From: an uncultured Bacilli bacterium
GTDB taxonomy: Bacteria; Bacillota_I; Bacilli_A; RF39; UBA660
DNA length: 64,000 bases
Direction of reading: 5' to 3'
Assembly (NCBI GenBank): GCA_934122275.1
Contig: CAKOWI010000005.1
Location: forward strand, 14,320-78,319
Shown here: piece after piece, positions 33,477 to 42,258 of the stretch
Layout of the letters: each line of letters opens with the position of its first letter
Numbering within the stretch: position 1 is the first letter of the stretch
Translations under genes and position numbers: made by a program
The notes under the pieces: model-generated
The model's input: only the letters and a program-made list of their open reading frames with translations
Database searches by the model: none
Told to the model about the DNA's origin: nothing

Positions 33477-34265
33477 ATGAAAAATGAAAAAGAAATAAGA
33501 TTATTAGTAGTAGATGACAATGAGAGTTTAGTAGATATGATTAAAGATTATTTTGAGGACCATAAGAAAATATCAGTAGTTAAAACTGCCAACAATGGAG
33601 AAGATGCGGTAAAAGTTATAGAAGAGTTTAAAGATTCATTTGATGTTTTACTTTTAGATTTAATAATGCCTAAGAAAGATGGATTATATGTATTAGAACA
33701 ATTAAGTAATAAAAATATTGATAAACCAGTAATAGTTGGTACGTCTTTTAATGCTGATGAGACTATTGCAAGAGTATCAAAATATAATCCTAAGCATTTT
33801 GTATTAAAACCTTTTGATATGGTAGATTTGGAAAATAAAATACTTGATGCTGCAAATTTTAAGTTGGATAATTCCAGTAAAGTTAATTTGTATCACAATA
33901 ACTTAGAAATATCTGTAACTAAATTACTACATGGTCTTGGTGTTCCATCTCATATAAAAGGTTATCAATATATAAGAGAAGGTGTAATACTTATGTATGA
34001 AAAACCTGATATAGTTGGTGCTATAACTAAAGAGTTATATCCTGAAATAGCAAATAGATTTGATACAACTGTATCTAGAGTAGAAAGAGCTATAAGGCAT
34101 GCAATAGAAGTTAGTTGGAATAGAGGAGACATTGATTTGATGGAAGAAGTTTTTGGTCATAGTGTTGATTATGATAGAGCTAAACCAACTAATAGTGAGT
34201 TTATAGTTACTGTATCTGATAAACTTAGATTAGAATTTAGTAATGCTAAAAAACAAACTGCTTAA
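33477..34265 (+). CDS. spo0A: sporulation master regulator Spo0A
   Basis: 262 residues. Receiver domain 1-130 with acidic pocket Asp13-Asp14, phospho-acceptor Asp61 (LLLDLIMP), Thr of GTSFN and Lys of LKPFD. The C-terminal Spo0A DNA-binding domain (about 142-250) carries TKLLHGLGVPSHIKGYQYIREG and the recognition helix SRVERAIRHAIEVSWNRG. It is the phosphorelay output that starts endospore formation. ATG 33477 follows AAAAGGAGAATAT. Length and domain order are normal. Confidence 0.96.
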   Translation: MKNEKEIRLLVVDDNESLVDMIKDYFEDHKKISVVKTANNGEDAVKVIEEFKDSFDVLLLDLIMPKKDGLYVLEQLSNKNIDKPVIVGTSFNADETIARVSKYNPKHFVLKPFDMVDLENKILDAANFKLDNSSKVNLYHNNLEISVTKLLHGLGVPSHIKGYQYIREGVILMYEKPDIVGAITKELYPEIANRFDTTVSRVERAIRHAIEVSWNRGDIDLMEEVFGHSVDYDRAKPTNSEFIVTVSDKLRLEFSNAKKQTA

Positions 34266-34296
34266 ACATATGGTGCAAATATCATCATATGTTTTT
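34264..34296 (+). terminator. Rho-independent terminator
   Basis: AAACATATG/CATATGTTT stem immediately after the spo0A stop with a T-run. Confidence 0.8.
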
Positions 34297-34354
34297 CATA
34301 ATTTAATAATTTTTTAATAATTAGATGGTATAATATAAGTATTGGAGGTATTTT

Positions 34355-35026
34355 ATGATTATAAATAGTGAAAATGGAATGTATAAATTTTTTACAAAAG
34401 TATACGCATGGATGTTTATCGGATTACTTGTTTCTGGGGGTGCGGCATATTTTACAGCTAATAATATGTCAATGTTTAGGTTCGTTAGTGGAAACTTCGG
34501 CTTTATATTAATACTTGAACTTATTGTTGTAATTTTATTTAGTGCACTTAGAAGAAAAGTATCACCTATGGTAGCAAAAATAATGTTTTTAGTTTATTCA
34601 ATAATAAGTGGTCTTACACTTTCTACCGTATTTATAGTATATAAACTAGGAAGTGTTGGAATGGTATTTTTATCAGCAGCACTTATGTTTGCACTATTCG
34701 CAATATATGGTCACATAACTAAAAGAGATTTATCATCATTTGGAAAAATGCTTATGTTTGCACTTCTTGCAATAATTATAATGTCTATAATAAATATGTT
34801 TGTTAATAATCTAGGGATAGGTTTATTTTTGTCCATCGTTTCTATATTGACGTTTTTAGGTCTTACAGCATATGATATAAATAATTTAAAAGTAATATAT
34901 AGTTATTATTCATCAGATGAGGAAGAACTTTCTAAAGCAGCTATATATGGTGCGCTTGACTTATATTTAGACTTTATTAATATATTCCTAAAACTATTGA
35001 ACTTATTTGGGAAGAGAAATGATTAA
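34355..35026 (+). CDS. Bax inhibitor-1 (BI-1/YccA) family membrane protein
   Basis: 223 residues, seven helices. Family marks: N-terminal FTKVYAWMFIGLLVSG (about 13-28), SGLTLSTVF, the ITKRDLSSFGKMLMFAL segment and the C-terminal AYDINNLK plus ALDLYLDFINIFLKLLNLFG. Bacterial members are pH-sensitive calcium leak channels or interact with FtsH; the role here is unknown. ATG 34355 follows TTGGAGGTATTTT; TATAAT about 20 bases upstream. Monocistronic. Confidence 0.9.
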   Translation: MIINSENGMYKFFTKVYAWMFIGLLVSGGAAYFTANNMSMFRFVSGNFGFILILELIVVILFSALRRKVSPMVAKIMFLVYSIISGLTLSTVFIVYKLGSVGMVFLSAALMFALFAIYGHITKRDLSSFGKMLMFALLAIIIMSIINMFVNNLGIGLFLSIVSILTFLGLTAYDINNLKVIYSYYSSDEEELSKAAIYGALDLYLDFINIFLKLLNLFGKRND

Positions 35027-35068
35027 TAAATAATTACTAGTTATTTTTAAAAAAGTAATATAGTTTTA

Positions 35069-35102
35069 AATAATCAAAGATTTATTCTTTGGTTATTTTT
35101 TT
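35069..35102 (+). terminator. Rho-independent terminator
   Basis: AATAATCAAAG/CTTTGGTTATT (one G-U) with a seven-base loop and a seven-T tail. Confidence 0.85.
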
Positions 35103-35154
35103 AAAATATGATATAATTTGATAAGAAGAATAATAAGGAAGGGATGATATAATT

Positions 35155-35526
35155 ATGAATAAAAAAGATATAAGTAATATCTTCTCTTCTGAGGATCAAA
35201 ACTTACTTGATGTTATAAATACCAGTTACTTAACTCTAGAAGATGTGGCTTGGCTTAAGAAGAAAAGATGGTTTAAGAAGTTTTTGAAAATATATTCAAA
35301 AGAATTAAAAAAAAGATATGAAGGTAAACCACTAGTAAAAAAAGATATTAAGCCTAAAGAGGAAGATGTAGAAATACTAGACTTTACTAAAACAATTAAT
35401 ATTCCTAAAAAAGAAGTAATAGAGATACTAGATTTTACTAAAACGATAGATATAACTGACGTTAAAGATATAGCAGATGCAACAAGTATAGCTAAAAGAA
35501 AAGTAAAAAGGGAAAAAATGATATAG
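35155..35526 (+). CDS. cytoplasmic N-terminal part of an interrupted class B sortase gene
   Basis: 123 residues, charged and with a duplicated EILDFTKTI motif (about 74-82 and 91-99); ATG 35155 follows AAGGGATGAT. The frame ends at TAG 35524-35526 but the same frame continues with a transmembrane segment (from SFIIAISSFVLIILIAVLIN, 35527 on) and a complete sortase domain. I read it as the N-terminal cytoplasmic extension of one sortase polypeptide, split by a nonsense codon. Alternatively it is a separate small gene and the sortase starts at TTG 35578 without its membrane anchor. Confidence 0.65.
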   Translation: MNKKDISNIFSSEDQNLLDVINTSYLTLEDVAWLKKKRWFKKFLKIYSKELKKRYEGKPLVKKDIKPKEEDVEILDFTKTINIPKKEVIEILDFTKTIDITDVKDIADATSIAKRKVKREKMI

Positions 35527-35577
35527 AGTTTTATAATTGCAATTTCATCATTTGTACTTATTATATTAATTGCAGTA

Positions 35578-36288
35578 TTGATAAACTGGCTTTTAGAAAA
35601 CAAAAAGACTGATGATGTATTAGAAACGATATATATGGTATCTGATGTAAGGGAAATTAAAACAACAACAAAAAGTAGTGAGAATGTAATAACAACTACA
35701 TCGATATATGATGAATATGAAAACATGAATATGTTAGAAGTTAATTTTGATAATTTAAAGAAGATAAATTCTGATACAGTAGGGTGGATAAAAGTTAATG
35801 GTACTAAAATAAATTATCCTTTTGTGCATACATCTAACAATGAATATTATCTAAAACATACTTTTGATAAAACTAGCAATAAAAAGGGTTGGGTATTCTT
35901 AGACTTTAGAAATGACATAGAAAATTTAAGTTCTAATAATATTTTATATGCCCACGGGCTTGTTAATAATCAAATGTTTGGTTCTTTAAGAAAAACAATA
36001 AAGCCTTTTTGGTACAATAATAAAAGTAATCATATAATAACTATTGCAACACCTAGCGGTACTAAACATTTTAAAATCTTTTCAAGTTATACGATATTTC
36101 CGGAAAGTTATTATATAACAACTAGCTTTAAGTCGGATGATGAATTTAAAGCATTTATAAACACAATAAAAGAAAGAAGCGTTTATGATTATAACGTGGA
36201 TGCTAATACTAGTGATAAAATACTTACTCTTTCATCATGCTATGATAATGAAAAAAGAATGGTCTTGCATGCCAAACTTATTAAATAA
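35578..36288 (+). CDS. class B sortase catalytic domain (interrupted gene)
   Basis: 236 residues from TTG 35578, a weak start that would lose most of the transmembrane helix encoded from 35527. Catalytic residues are intact: His in LYAHG, Cys in TLSSC (family TLSTC) and Arg in KRMV. Class B features are the DTVGWIKVNGTKINYPFV entry strand and the GWVFLDFRN motif. Sortases attach proteins to peptidoglycan. The next gene has a sorting-signal-like C-terminus. If the upstream TAG is real, anchoring is lost and this is probably a pseudogene. Confidence 0.8.
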   Translation: MINWLLENKKTDDVLETIYMVSDVREIKTTTKSSENVITTTSIYDEYENMNMLEVNFDNLKKINSDTVGWIKVNGTKINYPFVHTSNNEYYLKHTFDKTSNKKGWVFLDFRNDIENLSSNNILYAHGLVNNQMFGSLRKTIKPFWYNNKSNHIITIATPSGTKHFKIFSSYTIFPESYYITTSFKSDDEFKAFINTIKERSVYDYNVDANTSDKILTLSSCYDNEKRMVLHAKLIK

Positions 36289-36399
36289 ATTGTGTAAAAA
36301 TAAATGTCAAATTTGAATTATGAGATTTAAAATGATTGATTTGAATTTAAATAAATGTTAATTTAAAGCAGTAAACATGGTTTGAGGGTGTGTTGATAA

Positions 36400-37173
36400 A
36401 TGAAGAAGAAAATTTTTTTGTGCATTACTTTATTTGTGTTATTTTTTACGTTTTCTCTAAACGTTAAGGCATTAGAAATTAATGAAGTAGTAGATGCTAT
36501 TAATGATTGGTATGATGAATTTTATAAGGATTCAGCATATAAAGATATAGTTACATATAAGGCAGCGTTTGATCCTTTGGAAAATAAAATAAAATTCCAT
36601 TTTGGATATACTTGTACCGGAACTTGTGATGGAAAAATTTTAGAAACTGCAGAAAATTCAGGTCAGGATTTTTATTGGATTTATGATGATGAAGAAAAAT
36701 CAATAGAATATAAAAATGATGGAACCGTAAATGATAAAAATATATATGAGGGATTTCAGACACTTAATCATGTCACAGCTGTTCTTAATAAAATGGGATA
36801 TGAATATCTTGGTGAAATTATTAATGGAAATGGAGATTTTAAATATGATGAAAATAAATTTGAGCTTAAAACTGTTACTATTCCAGATGGTTATAAAACA
36901 GCAGGCGGCATTAATGTGTCATTAGCTCATAAAATGATTAATAGTTTAAAACTTTCTATTGAAGATATCTCAATTCCTGGTGTAGAGAAGACTGAGGTGA
37001 CACAAGATGATGAGAAAAAGAAAAATGAATCTAATACAGCAAACACTGAAATAAACAAGGAAAATAAGAAAAATAGTGACATGAATATGTACTTGGTTGT
37101 TTTACCTATTTTAGGATTTAGTGTTTTAACTCTTTTTGGAATAAAAAGGATAATAAAACTTAAAAAGATATAA
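36400..37173 (+). CDS. secreted protein with C-terminal membrane anchor
   Basis: 257 residues, not recognised. Signal peptide 1-24 (ends NVKALE), a mixed ectodomain (25-200) with one CTGTC cysteine pair, a charged Lys/Glu/Asn stalk (about 205-230) and a C-terminal helix (about 233-250) with a basic tail RIIKLKKI. The tail has the shape of a cell-wall sorting signal but no LPXTG or NPXTN is visible before it, only NSDMN. It follows the sortase gene by 111 bases and might be, or have been, its substrate. Start ATG 36400 follows GAGGGTGTG. Confidence 0.72.
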   Translation: MKKKIFLCITLFVLFFTFSLNVKALEINEVVDAINDWYDEFYKDSAYKDIVTYKAAFDPLENKIKFHFGYTCTGTCDGKILETAENSGQDFYWIYDDEEKSIEYKNDGTVNDKNIYEGFQTLNHVTAVLNKMGYEYLGEIINGNGDFKYDENKFELKTVTIPDGYKTAGGINVSLAHKMINSLKLSIEDISIPGVEKTEVTQDDEKKKNESNTANTEINKENKKNSDMNMYLVVLPILGFSVLTLFGIKRIIKLKKI

Positions 37174-37186
37174 TATATATAGTTGT

Positions 37187-37218
37187 AAAAATGCCAATAC
37201 TTAGTATTGGTATTTTTG
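37187..37218 (+). terminator. Rho-independent terminator
   Basis: AAAAATGCCAATAC/GTATTGGTATTTTT stem with a three-base loop and T-run. Confidence 0.88.
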
Positions 37219-37305
37219 TGCATTAAATAATTACCCTAAAATTTTATGATAAAATAGTGAATTTTTGCATGAATAGAAAAAAGTTGAAAAACTTTCAAAA
37301 ACCCC

Positions 37306-37334
37306 TTGAAATAAAGAAATTCTTCTGATATAAT
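37306..37334 (+). promoter_or_regulatory. promoter of the S10-spc-alpha operon
   Basis: TTGAAA (37306-37311), 17-base spacer, TGA then TATAAT (37329-37334): near-consensus with extended -10. Expected start near 37341. Confidence 0.85.
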
Positions 37335-37340
37335 GGACAC

Positions 37341-37460
37341 TGTGTGTAGTTGCAGAGATGTGCGAGGTTGCTGATACACCCGGTTAAGTTGCTTTTGAAA
37401 CTTAAGGATTATCAGGTAATTTGCACGGAGCAAGTCTATACAAGATATAGGCGAAGGGAG
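37341..37460 (+). ncRNA. structured 5' leader of the rpsJ operon
   Basis: About 120 bases of untranslated RNA. CTGATA (near 37371) pairs with TATCAG (near 37412), enclosing TTAAGTT/AACTTAA; the surrounding segments GCGAGGTTGCTGA and TTTGCACGGAGCAAGTC recall leaders seen upstream of rpsJ in Bacilli. Probably the site for autogenous control by a ribosomal protein; which one cannot be told from sequence. Confidence 0.6.
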
Positions 37461-37465
37461 GATAT

Positions 37466-37774
37466 ATGAGTATGTCAAATAAAATTCGAATCAGATTAAA
37501 AGCATATGATCATCGTTCACTTGATTTAGCTGCAAGTAAAATTGTTGAAACAGTTAAACGTTTAGGCGGAAAGGTTGCTGGTCCAGTACCACTTCCAACT
37601 GAAATTCAAAAGTACACAATTTTAAGAGCAGTTCATAAATACAAAGATTCACGTGAACAATTCGAAATGCGTACACATAAGAGATTAATTGATATCGTAT
37701 CACCAAGCAAGGAAGTAATTGATGCGTTACAACACCTTGACTTACCAAGTGGTGTAGATATTGAAATTAAATAA
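37466..37774 (+). CDS. rpsJ: 30S ribosomal protein S10
   Basis: 102 residues; also the transcription-elongation partner NusE. Typical RIRLKAYDHRSLD (8-20), GPVPLPT and THKRLIDIV segments. Two ATGs (37466 and 37472) follow GGGAGG; I use the first, though 37472 is better spaced. First gene of the long operon. Confidence 0.96.
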   Translation: MSMSNKIRIRLKAYDHRSLDLAASKIVETVKRLGGKVAGPVPLPTEIQKYTILRAVHKYKDSREQFEMRTHKRLIDIVSPSKEVIDALQHLDLPSGVDIEIK

Positions 37775-37789
37775 TTGTAGGAGGAAAAA

Positions 37790-38518
37790 ATGGAAAGAAA
37801 AGGAATCTTAGGTCGTAAACTAGGAATGACTCAGGTTTTCTCTAAAGATGGTAAATTAATACCAGTTACTGTTGTTGAAGTTACGCCAAATGTTGTTACT
37901 CAAATTAAAAGAGTTGAAACAGATGGATATGAAGCTATTCAATTAGGCTTTGACACAAAAAGAGAAAACATAAGCAACAAACCAGAAATGGGTCATGTAG
38001 GAAAAGCAAATACTGCTCCTAAGCGCTTCTTTAAAGAGATTCGCGGAGTTGATATTAGCAAATATTCTTTAGGTCAAGAACTAACTGTGGAAGTTTTTGA
38101 AGAAGGAGAAATGGTTGACGTAAGTGGAATCTCAAAAGGTAAAGGGTTCCAAGGCGTTATTAAACGTTATAATCAATCAAGAGGTCCAATGGGACATGGT
38201 TCTCAATATCATAGAGGTGTTGGTTCACTAGGTACAATGAGACCAATGCGTGTATTTAAAGGTAAGAAATTACCAGGACACATGGGACACGTTAGTATAA
38301 CAATGCAAAACCTAGAAGTTATAGCTGTTATACCAGAAGAAAATGTTATTTTAATTAAAGGAAATGTTCCAGGTCCTAAAAAGTCTTTAGTTATCATCAA
38401 ATCAGCTATTAAAAAAGCAAATGCTAAGAGGGAAAAAGTTGAACTAGTTTCATACGAAAAAGAACCTGTAGCACAAGAAGAAGCTGTTGATGAAGCAAAT
38501 ACATCACAAGAACTTTAA
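37790..38518 (+). CDS. rplC: 50S ribosomal protein L3
   Basis: 242 residues; the core (1-210) contains KGKGFQGVIKR and HRGVGSLGTMRP loop that reaches the peptidyl-transferase centre. An extra acidic C-terminal tail (about 213-242, rich in Glu/Ala) makes it longer than the usual 209. ATG 37790 follows GTAGGAGG. Confidence 0.96.
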   Translation: MERKGILGRKLGMTQVFSKDGKLIPVTVVEVTPNVVTQIKRVETDGYEAIQLGFDTKRENISNKPEMGHVGKANTAPKRFFKEIRGVDISKYSLGQELTVEVFEEGEMVDVSGISKGKGFQGVIKRYNQSRGPMGHGSQYHRGVGSLGTMRPMRVFKGKKLPGHMGHVSITMQNLEVIAVIPEENVILIKGNVPGPKKSLVIIKSAIKKANAKREKVELVSYEKEPVAQEEAVDEANTSQEL

Positions 38519-38575
38519 TATAAGATGTTAATGATTGACTAACTATTTATACTTGTGATGAAAGGAGGATGTAAA

Positions 38576-39202
38576 ATGCCAAAGGTAGCACTTTTAAATT
38601 TAAAAGGTGAAAAAATTAAAGACATTAAATTAGATGATAACATTTGGGGAATTACTCCAAATGATCAAGTTATATATGATAGCATAAATTTATATATGGC
38701 TAATAGAAGACAAGGTACTCATGCTACTAAAAATCGTAGTGAAGTATCAGGTGGCGGAAGAAAGCCATGGAGACAAAAGGGTACTGGTAATGCCCGTCAA
38801 GGTTCAATAAGAGCTCCACATTTTGTTGGTGGTGGTGTTGTATTTGGACCATCTGCAAATAGAAACTATACTAAGAAAATGAATAAAAAAGAACGTAGAT
38901 TAGCTCTTAAGTCAGCTTTAACTTATAAAGTTAACGATAAAGCAATCGAAGTTGTTGAAAAATTTGAAGCAGGAACTAATAAAACTAAAGATATGTTAAA
39001 TGCTTTAGCAGAATTAAAGTTATCTGGTAAGATTTTAATTGTTACAACAGAATTAACAGAAAACTTAATATTAGCTACTAGAAACTTAGCAAACGTTAAT
39101 TTAGTTTTAGCAAATGAACTTAACACTTATAATGTTTTATATGCAGATAAGATATTGATTACAGAAGATGCTGTAAAATACATTGAGGAGGTGCTTAAAT
39201 AA
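38576..39202 (+). CDS. rplD: 50S ribosomal protein L4
   Basis: 208 residues; conserved GGGRKPWRQKGTGNARQGS loop (about 58-76) lines the exit tunnel. Start is ATG 38576 (MPKVALL) after AAAGGAGG; an upstream ATG at 38555 precedes the site and is unlikely. A 57-base gap from rplC is the largest in the first half of the operon. Confidence 0.95.
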   Translation: MPKVALLNLKGEKIKDIKLDDNIWGITPNDQVIYDSINLYMANRRQGTHATKNRSEVSGGGRKPWRQKGTGNARQGSIRAPHFVGGGVVFGPSANRNYTKKMNKKERRLALKSALTYKVNDKAIEVVEKFEAGTNKTKDMLNALAELKLSGKILIVTTELTENLILATRNLANVNLVLANELNTYNVLYADKILITEDAVKYIEEVLK

Positions 39203-39474
39203 TGAGAGATATAATTAAGGCACCAGTTGTTACTGAAAAGTCTGCAGCTATTTCAGCTGACGGAACTAAGGTAGTATTAAAAGTTGATAAGAATGCAAAT
39301 AAAGTTCAAATAAAACAAGCTGTTGAAGAAGCTTTTGGTGTTAAGGTTACTAACGTTAATACTGTAACTGTAAGACCAAAAAAGAAAAGAGTAGGACGCT
39401 ACATGGGAGCTACTAAAGCTTATAAAAAAGCAATTATAACTTTAGCAGAAGGTAGCAAACTAGATTTAAGCTAA
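39202..39474 (+). CDS. rplW: 50S ribosomal protein L23
   Basis: 90 residues; APVVTEKS (7-14) and the KKKRVGRYMGATKAYKKA loop. Forms the docking site for trigger factor and SRP at the tunnel exit. ATG overlaps the rplD stop by one base (TAATG), so translation is coupled. Confidence 0.95.
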   Translation: MRDIIKAPVVTEKSAAISADGTKVVLKVDKNANKVQIKQAVEEAFGVKVTNVNTVTVRPKKKRVGRYMGATKAYKKAIITLAEGSKLDLS

Positions 39475-39489
39475 TAAGGAGGAAATAAA

Positions 39490-40317
39490 ATGCCAGTTAA
39501 AAAATTAAAACCAACTACACCTTCTAGAAGGCAAATGAGTGTTTTGGTTAATACTGAAATAACTAAATCTACTCCTGAAAAAAGCTTAGTTGGTAAAAAA
39601 AGCAAAAGAAATGGCCGTAACAATTTAGGCCGTATAACTGTAAGACATCGTGGTGGTGGAGCACAAAGAAAATATCGTGTTATTGACTTTAAAAGAAACA
39701 AGTTTGATGTAACAGGTAAAGTTGCTGCTATCGAATACGATCCAAACAGAAGTGCTAACATTGCTCTAATAAATTATAAAGATGGTGAAAAGAGATACAT
39801 AATTGCACCAAATAATTTAAAGGTTGGAGATATAATCGTTAGCGGAGAAAATGTTGATGTAAAAATTGGTAATGCAATGCCAATTATGAACATACCAGTT
39901 GGTACTGTTATTCACAACATCGAAATGAGACCAGGAAAAGGAGCTCAGTTAGCTCGTTCAGCTGGTTCTAGTGCACAAATATTAGGACGTGAAGATAAAT
40001 ACGTTTTAATAAGATTAAGAAGTGGCGAAACAAGAAAGATTTTAGGAACTTGTATGGCTACAATTGGTGAAGTTGGAAATTCTGACTATTCACTTGTAAA
40101 TTTAGGTAAAGCAGGACGTACACGTTATTTAGGAATTCGTCCAACAGTTCGTGGTTCTGTTATGAACCCTAATGATCACCCACATGGTGGTGGTGAAGGC
40201 AGAGCACCTGTTGGTCGTAAGCAACCAATGACACCTTGGGGTAAACCTGCGCTTGGTATGAAGACACGTAAAAATAAAAAAGCTTCAACTAAGTTAATAG
40301 TAAGCCGTAAAAAATAG
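39490..40317 (+). CDS. rplB: 50S ribosomal protein L2
   Basis: 275 residues; GRITVRHRGGG, and the C-terminal NPNDHPHGGGEGR (about 225-237) with the conserved His near the peptidyl-transferase centre. Normal length. Start ATG 39490 follows AAGGAGG. Confidence 0.97.
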   Translation: MPVKKLKPTTPSRRQMSVLVNTEITKSTPEKSLVGKKSKRNGRNNLGRITVRHRGGGAQRKYRVIDFKRNKFDVTGKVAAIEYDPNRSANIALINYKDGEKRYIIAPNNLKVGDIIVSGENVDVKIGNAMPIMNIPVGTVIHNIEMRPGKGAQLARSAGSSAQILGREDKYVLIRLRSGETRKILGTCMATIGEVGNSDYSLVNLGKAGRTRYLGIRPTVRGSVMNPNDHPHGGGEGRAPVGRKQPMTPWGKPALGMKTRKNKKASTKLIVSRKK

Positions 40318-40336
40318 TAGAAAGGATGATATGTAA

Positions 40337-40606
40337 ATGGCAAGAAGTATAAAAAAAGGACCTTATGTATTTCAAAGATTATTAAATAAGGTTCAAAAAT
40401 TAAATGAAACTGGAAAAAAAGAAGTAATTAAAACTTGGTCACGCCGTTCAACAATATTTCCTGATTTTATTGGTCACACTTTTGCAGTTCACAATGGTAA
40501 AGATTTTATACCAGTTTATGTAACTGAAGATATGGTAGGACATAAGCTTGGAGAATTTTCACCAACTCGTAAATGTGGTGGTCACGGTGAAAACAAGAAA
40601 AAGTAA
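40337..40606 (+). CDS. rpsS: 30S ribosomal protein S19
   Basis: 89 residues; RSIKKGPYV start, TWSRRSTIFPDFIGHTFAVHNG and LGEFSPTR are diagnostic. Binds the 30S head with S13. Start ATG 40337. Confidence 0.96.
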   Translation: MARSIKKGPYVFQRLLNKVQKLNETGKKEVIKTWSRRSTIFPDFIGHTFAVHNGKDFIPVYVTEDMVGHKLGEFSPTRKCGGHGENKKK

Positions 40607-40628
40607 TAACTAGAAGGGAGATAACAAA

Positions 40629-40961
40629 ATGGAAGCGAAAGCAATTGCGAAAACAGTTCGTATTTCCGCTTTAAAATCTCGTTTAGTTATGAGGTTAATA
40701 AACGGAAAAAGCGTAAGTGAAGCTATGGCAATTTTAAATAATATGAATAATAAGGCATCACGCGTTATAAAAAAAGTTTTAACATCAGCAGTAGCAAATG
40801 CTGAGAATAATCATAATCTTGACGTTAATAAGTTATACGTTAAAGAAGCTTACATTAACGATGGTCCTGTTTTAAAAAGATCAGTACCTGATTCAAGAGG
40901 AAGAATTGCTAAGAACGATCACCGTACAAGTCATGTAACAGTGGTTGTAGCAGAAAGATAA
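40629..40961 (+). CDS. rplV: 50S ribosomal protein L22
   Basis: 110 residues; N-terminal A.AK.VRIS..K.RLV and the tunnel hairpin with DGPVLKRSVPDSRGR. Start ATG 40629 follows AGAAGGGAG. Confidence 0.95.
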   Translation: MEAKAIAKTVRISALKSRLVMRLINGKSVSEAMAILNNMNNKASRVIKKVLTSAVANAENNHNLDVNKLYVKEAYINDGPVLKRSVPDSRGRIAKNDHRTSHVTVVVAER

Positions 40962-40978
40962 TTAAAGGAGGAAAACTA

Positions 40979-41656
40979 ATGGGTCAAAAAGTTAATCCTG
41001 CAGGTCTAAGACTTGGTATAAATAGGGATTGGGCGGCTAAATGGTATGCACCAAATAAAGATTTCTCTAAAACGTTAGAAAATGACATGAAGATTCGTAA
41101 GTTTTTAAGTAAGAAACTTAAGAATGCTGCTGTTTCATCAATAGTTATTGAAAGAAATAACAATAAATCAGAAGTTAAAATAAGTACTGCTAAACCTGGT
41201 GTTGTTATTGGACATGGTGGCGAGGAAATCGAAAAATTAAAGAACAGTTTATCTAAACTTGTAGGTGGAGATGTTCAAATTTCAATTATTGAAGTTAAGA
41301 ACCCTGATTTAAATGCACAATTAGTTGCGGATAACATTGCAAATCAAATTGAAAACAGAGGTTCATATAGAATGGCTCAAAAAAGAGCAATTAGAAATAC
41401 AATGAAAGCTGGAGCTAAAGGAATTAAAACTTTATGTTCTGGACGTTTAAATGGAGCTGAAATAGCTCGTAGTGAAGGTTATAACGAAGGTACTACACCA
41501 CTACATACTTTAAGAGCTGATATAGATTATGCAACAGCTGAAGCTGATACTACATATGGTAAGATTGGTGTTAAAGTATGGATTTACAAAGGTGAAATAC
41601 TTCCTTCAAAGAAGAAAACTGGAGGTGCTTCAAATGTTAATGCCAAAAAGAACTAA
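40979..41656 (+). CDS. rpsC: 30S ribosomal protein S3
   Basis: 225 residues; MGQKVNPAGLRLG start, KH domain with GHGG (about 79-82) and the C-terminal domain with YGKIGVKVWIYKGEI. Lines the mRNA entry channel. The last 23 bases overlap rplP. Confidence 0.96.
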   Translation: MGQKVNPAGLRLGINRDWAAKWYAPNKDFSKTLENDMKIRKFLSKKLKNAAVSSIVIERNNNKSEVKISTAKPGVVIGHGGEEIEKLKNSLSKLVGGDVQISIIEVKNPDLNAQLVADNIANQIENRGSYRMAQKRAIRNTMKAGAKGIKTLCSGRLNGAEIARSEGYNEGTTPLHTLRADIDYATAEADTTYGKIGVKVWIYKGEILPSKKKTGGASNVNAKKN

Positions 41657-42065
41657 GTATCGTAAACCTCACAGAATTTATCATGAAGGTAAATCAAAAG
41701 GAAATACTGTATTACACTTCGGTGAATATGGTTTAATGGCAAAAGAAGGAGCTTGGATTACTGCACAACAAATCGAAGCTGCCAGAGTTGCTATGACACG
41801 TTACATGAAACGTGGTGGTAAAGTGTATGTTAACATTTTCCCACACCTTTCATTAACTAAAAAACCTTTAGAAACTCGTCAAGGTAAAGGTAAAGGTAAT
41901 CCAGAGTCTTGGGTTGCAGTTGTAAAAGAAGGCAAAATTATGTTTGAAGTTTCAGGAGTTACTGAAGAGATTGCACGTGAGGCTTTAAGACTTGCAATGC
42001 ATAAATTACCAATCAAATGTAAATTTGTAACAAAAGAAGATGGTGGTGAAAATAATGAAGGTTAA
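41634..42065 (+). CDS. rplP: 50S ribosomal protein L16
   Basis: 143 residues; MLMPKRTKYRKPHR start and GKGKGNPESWVAVVKEGKI are diagnostic. The frame is open further upstream inside rpsC, but ATG 41634 is the family start and has GGAGGTG eight bases before it. Eleven-base overlap with rpmC. Confidence 0.96.
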   Translation: MLMPKRTKYRKPHRIYHEGKSKGNTVLHFGEYGLMAKEGAWITAQQIEAARVAMTRYMKRGGKVYVNIFPHLSLTKKPLETRQGKGKGNPESWVAVVKEGKIMFEVSGVTEEIAREALRLAMHKLPIKCKFVTKEDGGENNEG

Positions 42066-42246
42066 AGAAATAAGAGAATTATCCACTGAGCAAATAAATG
42101 CAAAAATAAAAGAATGTAAAGAAGAAATTTTTAATTTACGTATGAGTCAAGCTACTGGCAATTTAGAAAAACCTTCAAGAATACATGAATTAAGAAAAGA
42201 TATCGCTAGAATGAAAACCATTTTAGTTGAACGCAAGGAAGCTTAG
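42055..42246 (+). CDS. rpmC: 50S ribosomal protein L29
   Basis: 63 residues, two long helices (MKVKEIRELS..., FNLRMSQATG). Start ATG 42055 inside the end of rplP, after GGTGGTGAA. Confidence 0.94.
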   Translation: MKVKEIRELSTEQINAKIKECKEEIFNLRMSQATGNLEKPSRIHELRKDIARMKTILVERKEA

Positions 42247-42258
42247 GGAGGTTTACAT

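Noticed and set aside
35524..35526. Reassigned TAG codon in this genome
   Set aside because: Many intact genes here (for example gapA and pgk) end at TAG where homologues end.
36990..37173. LPXTG-type sorting signal in the secreted protein after the sortase
   Set aside because: Helix and basic tail are present but no LPXTG/NPXTN motif precedes them.
41529..41633. Upstream extension of rplP into rpsC
   Set aside because: L16 starts at ATG 41634 with GGAGGTG; the extension is only an open frame in rpsC.
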